Below are positions 5,275-5,608 of a stretch of DNA of 5,608 nucleotides, in pieces. Origin of the DNA: Planctomycetia bacterium (GTDB taxonomy: Bacteria; Planctomycetota; Planctomycetia; Gemmatales; Gemmataceae); NCBI GenBank assembly GCA_025356615.1, contig JANXSH010001217.1, forward strand, positions 1 through 5,608, read 5' to 3'. Below the pieces are notes generated by a model. The model ran no database searches. It was not told where the DNA came from and was given only the letters and a program-made list of their open reading frames with translations. Each line of letters starts with the position of its first letter. Within the stretch, counting starts at the first letter, position 1. Made by a program: the position numbers and the translations under genes.

Positions 5275-5608
5275 ATGACTCTTCGCCGATTTGCTCGACG
5301 CTGGGTAGCCGCCGGAGTATTGGCGGCTCTCGGCATGACCATCGAAGGCGCAGCCCAGGCGCAGCAAGGCGTCGGCGGTGGTACTGCGGTATTAAGTATC
5401 GAGCGTGTCTATGACCGGTTTATTGGCGGGCAAGTGCTCTCTGCGCAAAGCTCGAAAAGTTCCATCGACGCTTATAAATCGCAGATTAATCAGATCGACA
5501 ATATGTTCGCCGATCCATCTGCCGGATTGTCTTCGGCATTACAGGATTTTTTTAAAGGTGTGCAGAGCTTGAGCGCCAGTCCCAATGACACTGCGTCGCG
5601 CCAGGCAG
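5275..5608 (+). CDS. Chimeric partial ORF: signal peptide joined in frame to a FlgK fragment
   Basis: The frame is open from ATG 5275 to the window edge (111 codons) with no stop. Residues 1-31 are a typical exported-protein start: basic MTLRRFARRW, hydrophobic VAAGVLAALGM, then AAQAQ as a likely signal peptidase I site. From about residue 32 the sequence is different: GGGTAVLSIERVYDRFIGGQ, VLSAQSSKSSIDAY, then QINQIDNMFADPSAGLSSAL and QDFFKGVQSLSASPNDTASRQ. These match the N-terminal third of the flagellar hook-associated protein FlgK, most like betaproteobacterial versions by recall. Native FlgK is exported by the flagellar type III apparatus without a cleavable signal peptide, and begins with a conserved heptad-rich helix and an NISNxxTxGYxRQ-type motif; both are missing here. 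GC falls from about 65% in codons 3-22 to about 50% over 5401-5608 (hand count). A natural product is unlikely. The fragment is probably an assembly chimera, with the true planctomycete gene continuing elsewhere. Confidence 0.8.
   Translation, partial: MTLRRFARRWVAAGVLAALGMTIEGAAQAQQGVGGGTAVLSIERVYDRFIGGQVLSAQSSKSSIDAYKSQINQIDNMFADPSAGLSSALQDFFKGVQSLSASPNDTASRQA
5362..5385 (+). other. Probable junction between planctomycete and FlgK-derived sequence
   Basis: The likely switch point lies between the signal-peptide cleavage region and the first FlgK-like residues, in a GC-rich run containing GGCGTCGGCGGTGG (5368-5381). Such a repetitive run could supply short shared sequence for a false assembly overlap. 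In FlgK this is the GxGxGTxV stretch before the ERVYD motif, so the exact base cannot be fixed by eye. Codon style changes here from G/C-ending to many A/T-ending codons (TTA, AGT, AAA, TAT, TTT). Confidence 0.6.

Noticed and set aside
5176..5367. 63-aa minus-strand frame opposite the signal peptide
   Set aside because: It is antisense to a signal peptide with a good start and ribosome site, and has no domain of its own.

Overview
The window reads as a piece of a GC-rich planctomycete genome (Gemmataceae/Isosphaeraceae-like, by inference). It carries two intact genes, a decayed insertion-sequence transposase on the left, and an odd right end where the sequence appears to change organism. The planctomycete assignment rests on three things: a 431-aa PP2C phosphatase with a C-terminal membrane hairpin and helical tail, an 842-aa secreted YncE-type propeller fused to an alkaline-phosphatase-like domain, and REP-like hairpins of a kind common between planctomycete genes. 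No database search was possible.

Layout. 1-90: a perfect 24-bp inverted repeat, then a smaller hairpin. 91-763 (minus): remains of an IS630-family transposase that keeps its DDE residues but has an in-frame stop, a one-base frameshift and loss of both ends. 735-870: short inverted repeats, including paired octamers of the GGTGACAC / TTGTCACC type just downstream of the phosphatase. 871-2166 (minus): PP2C protein phosphatase with a GTG start. 2167-2418: divergent promoter region. 2419-4947 (plus): exported seven-bladed beta-propeller plus phosphoesterase. 4948-5274: 327 bp without a gene, holding tandem hairpins at the gene end and a leader-like region with alternative pairings. 5275-5608 (plus): an open reading frame running off the window. 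Its first ~30 codons are a GC-rich signal peptide, and the rest is a fragment of the flagellar hook-associated protein FlgK resembling betaproteobacterial versions, at about 50% GC.

Function. The two intact genes are divergent and are not an operon. One is a cytoplasmic/inner-membrane Ser/Thr phosphatase, presumably countering the many Hanks-type kinases of planctomycetes. The other is an exported phosphoester hydrolase of unknown substrate. I see no convincing new multi-gene system. The most notable observation is the in-frame signal-peptide/FlgK junction near 5362-5385, which is most simply a metagenomic assembly chimera.
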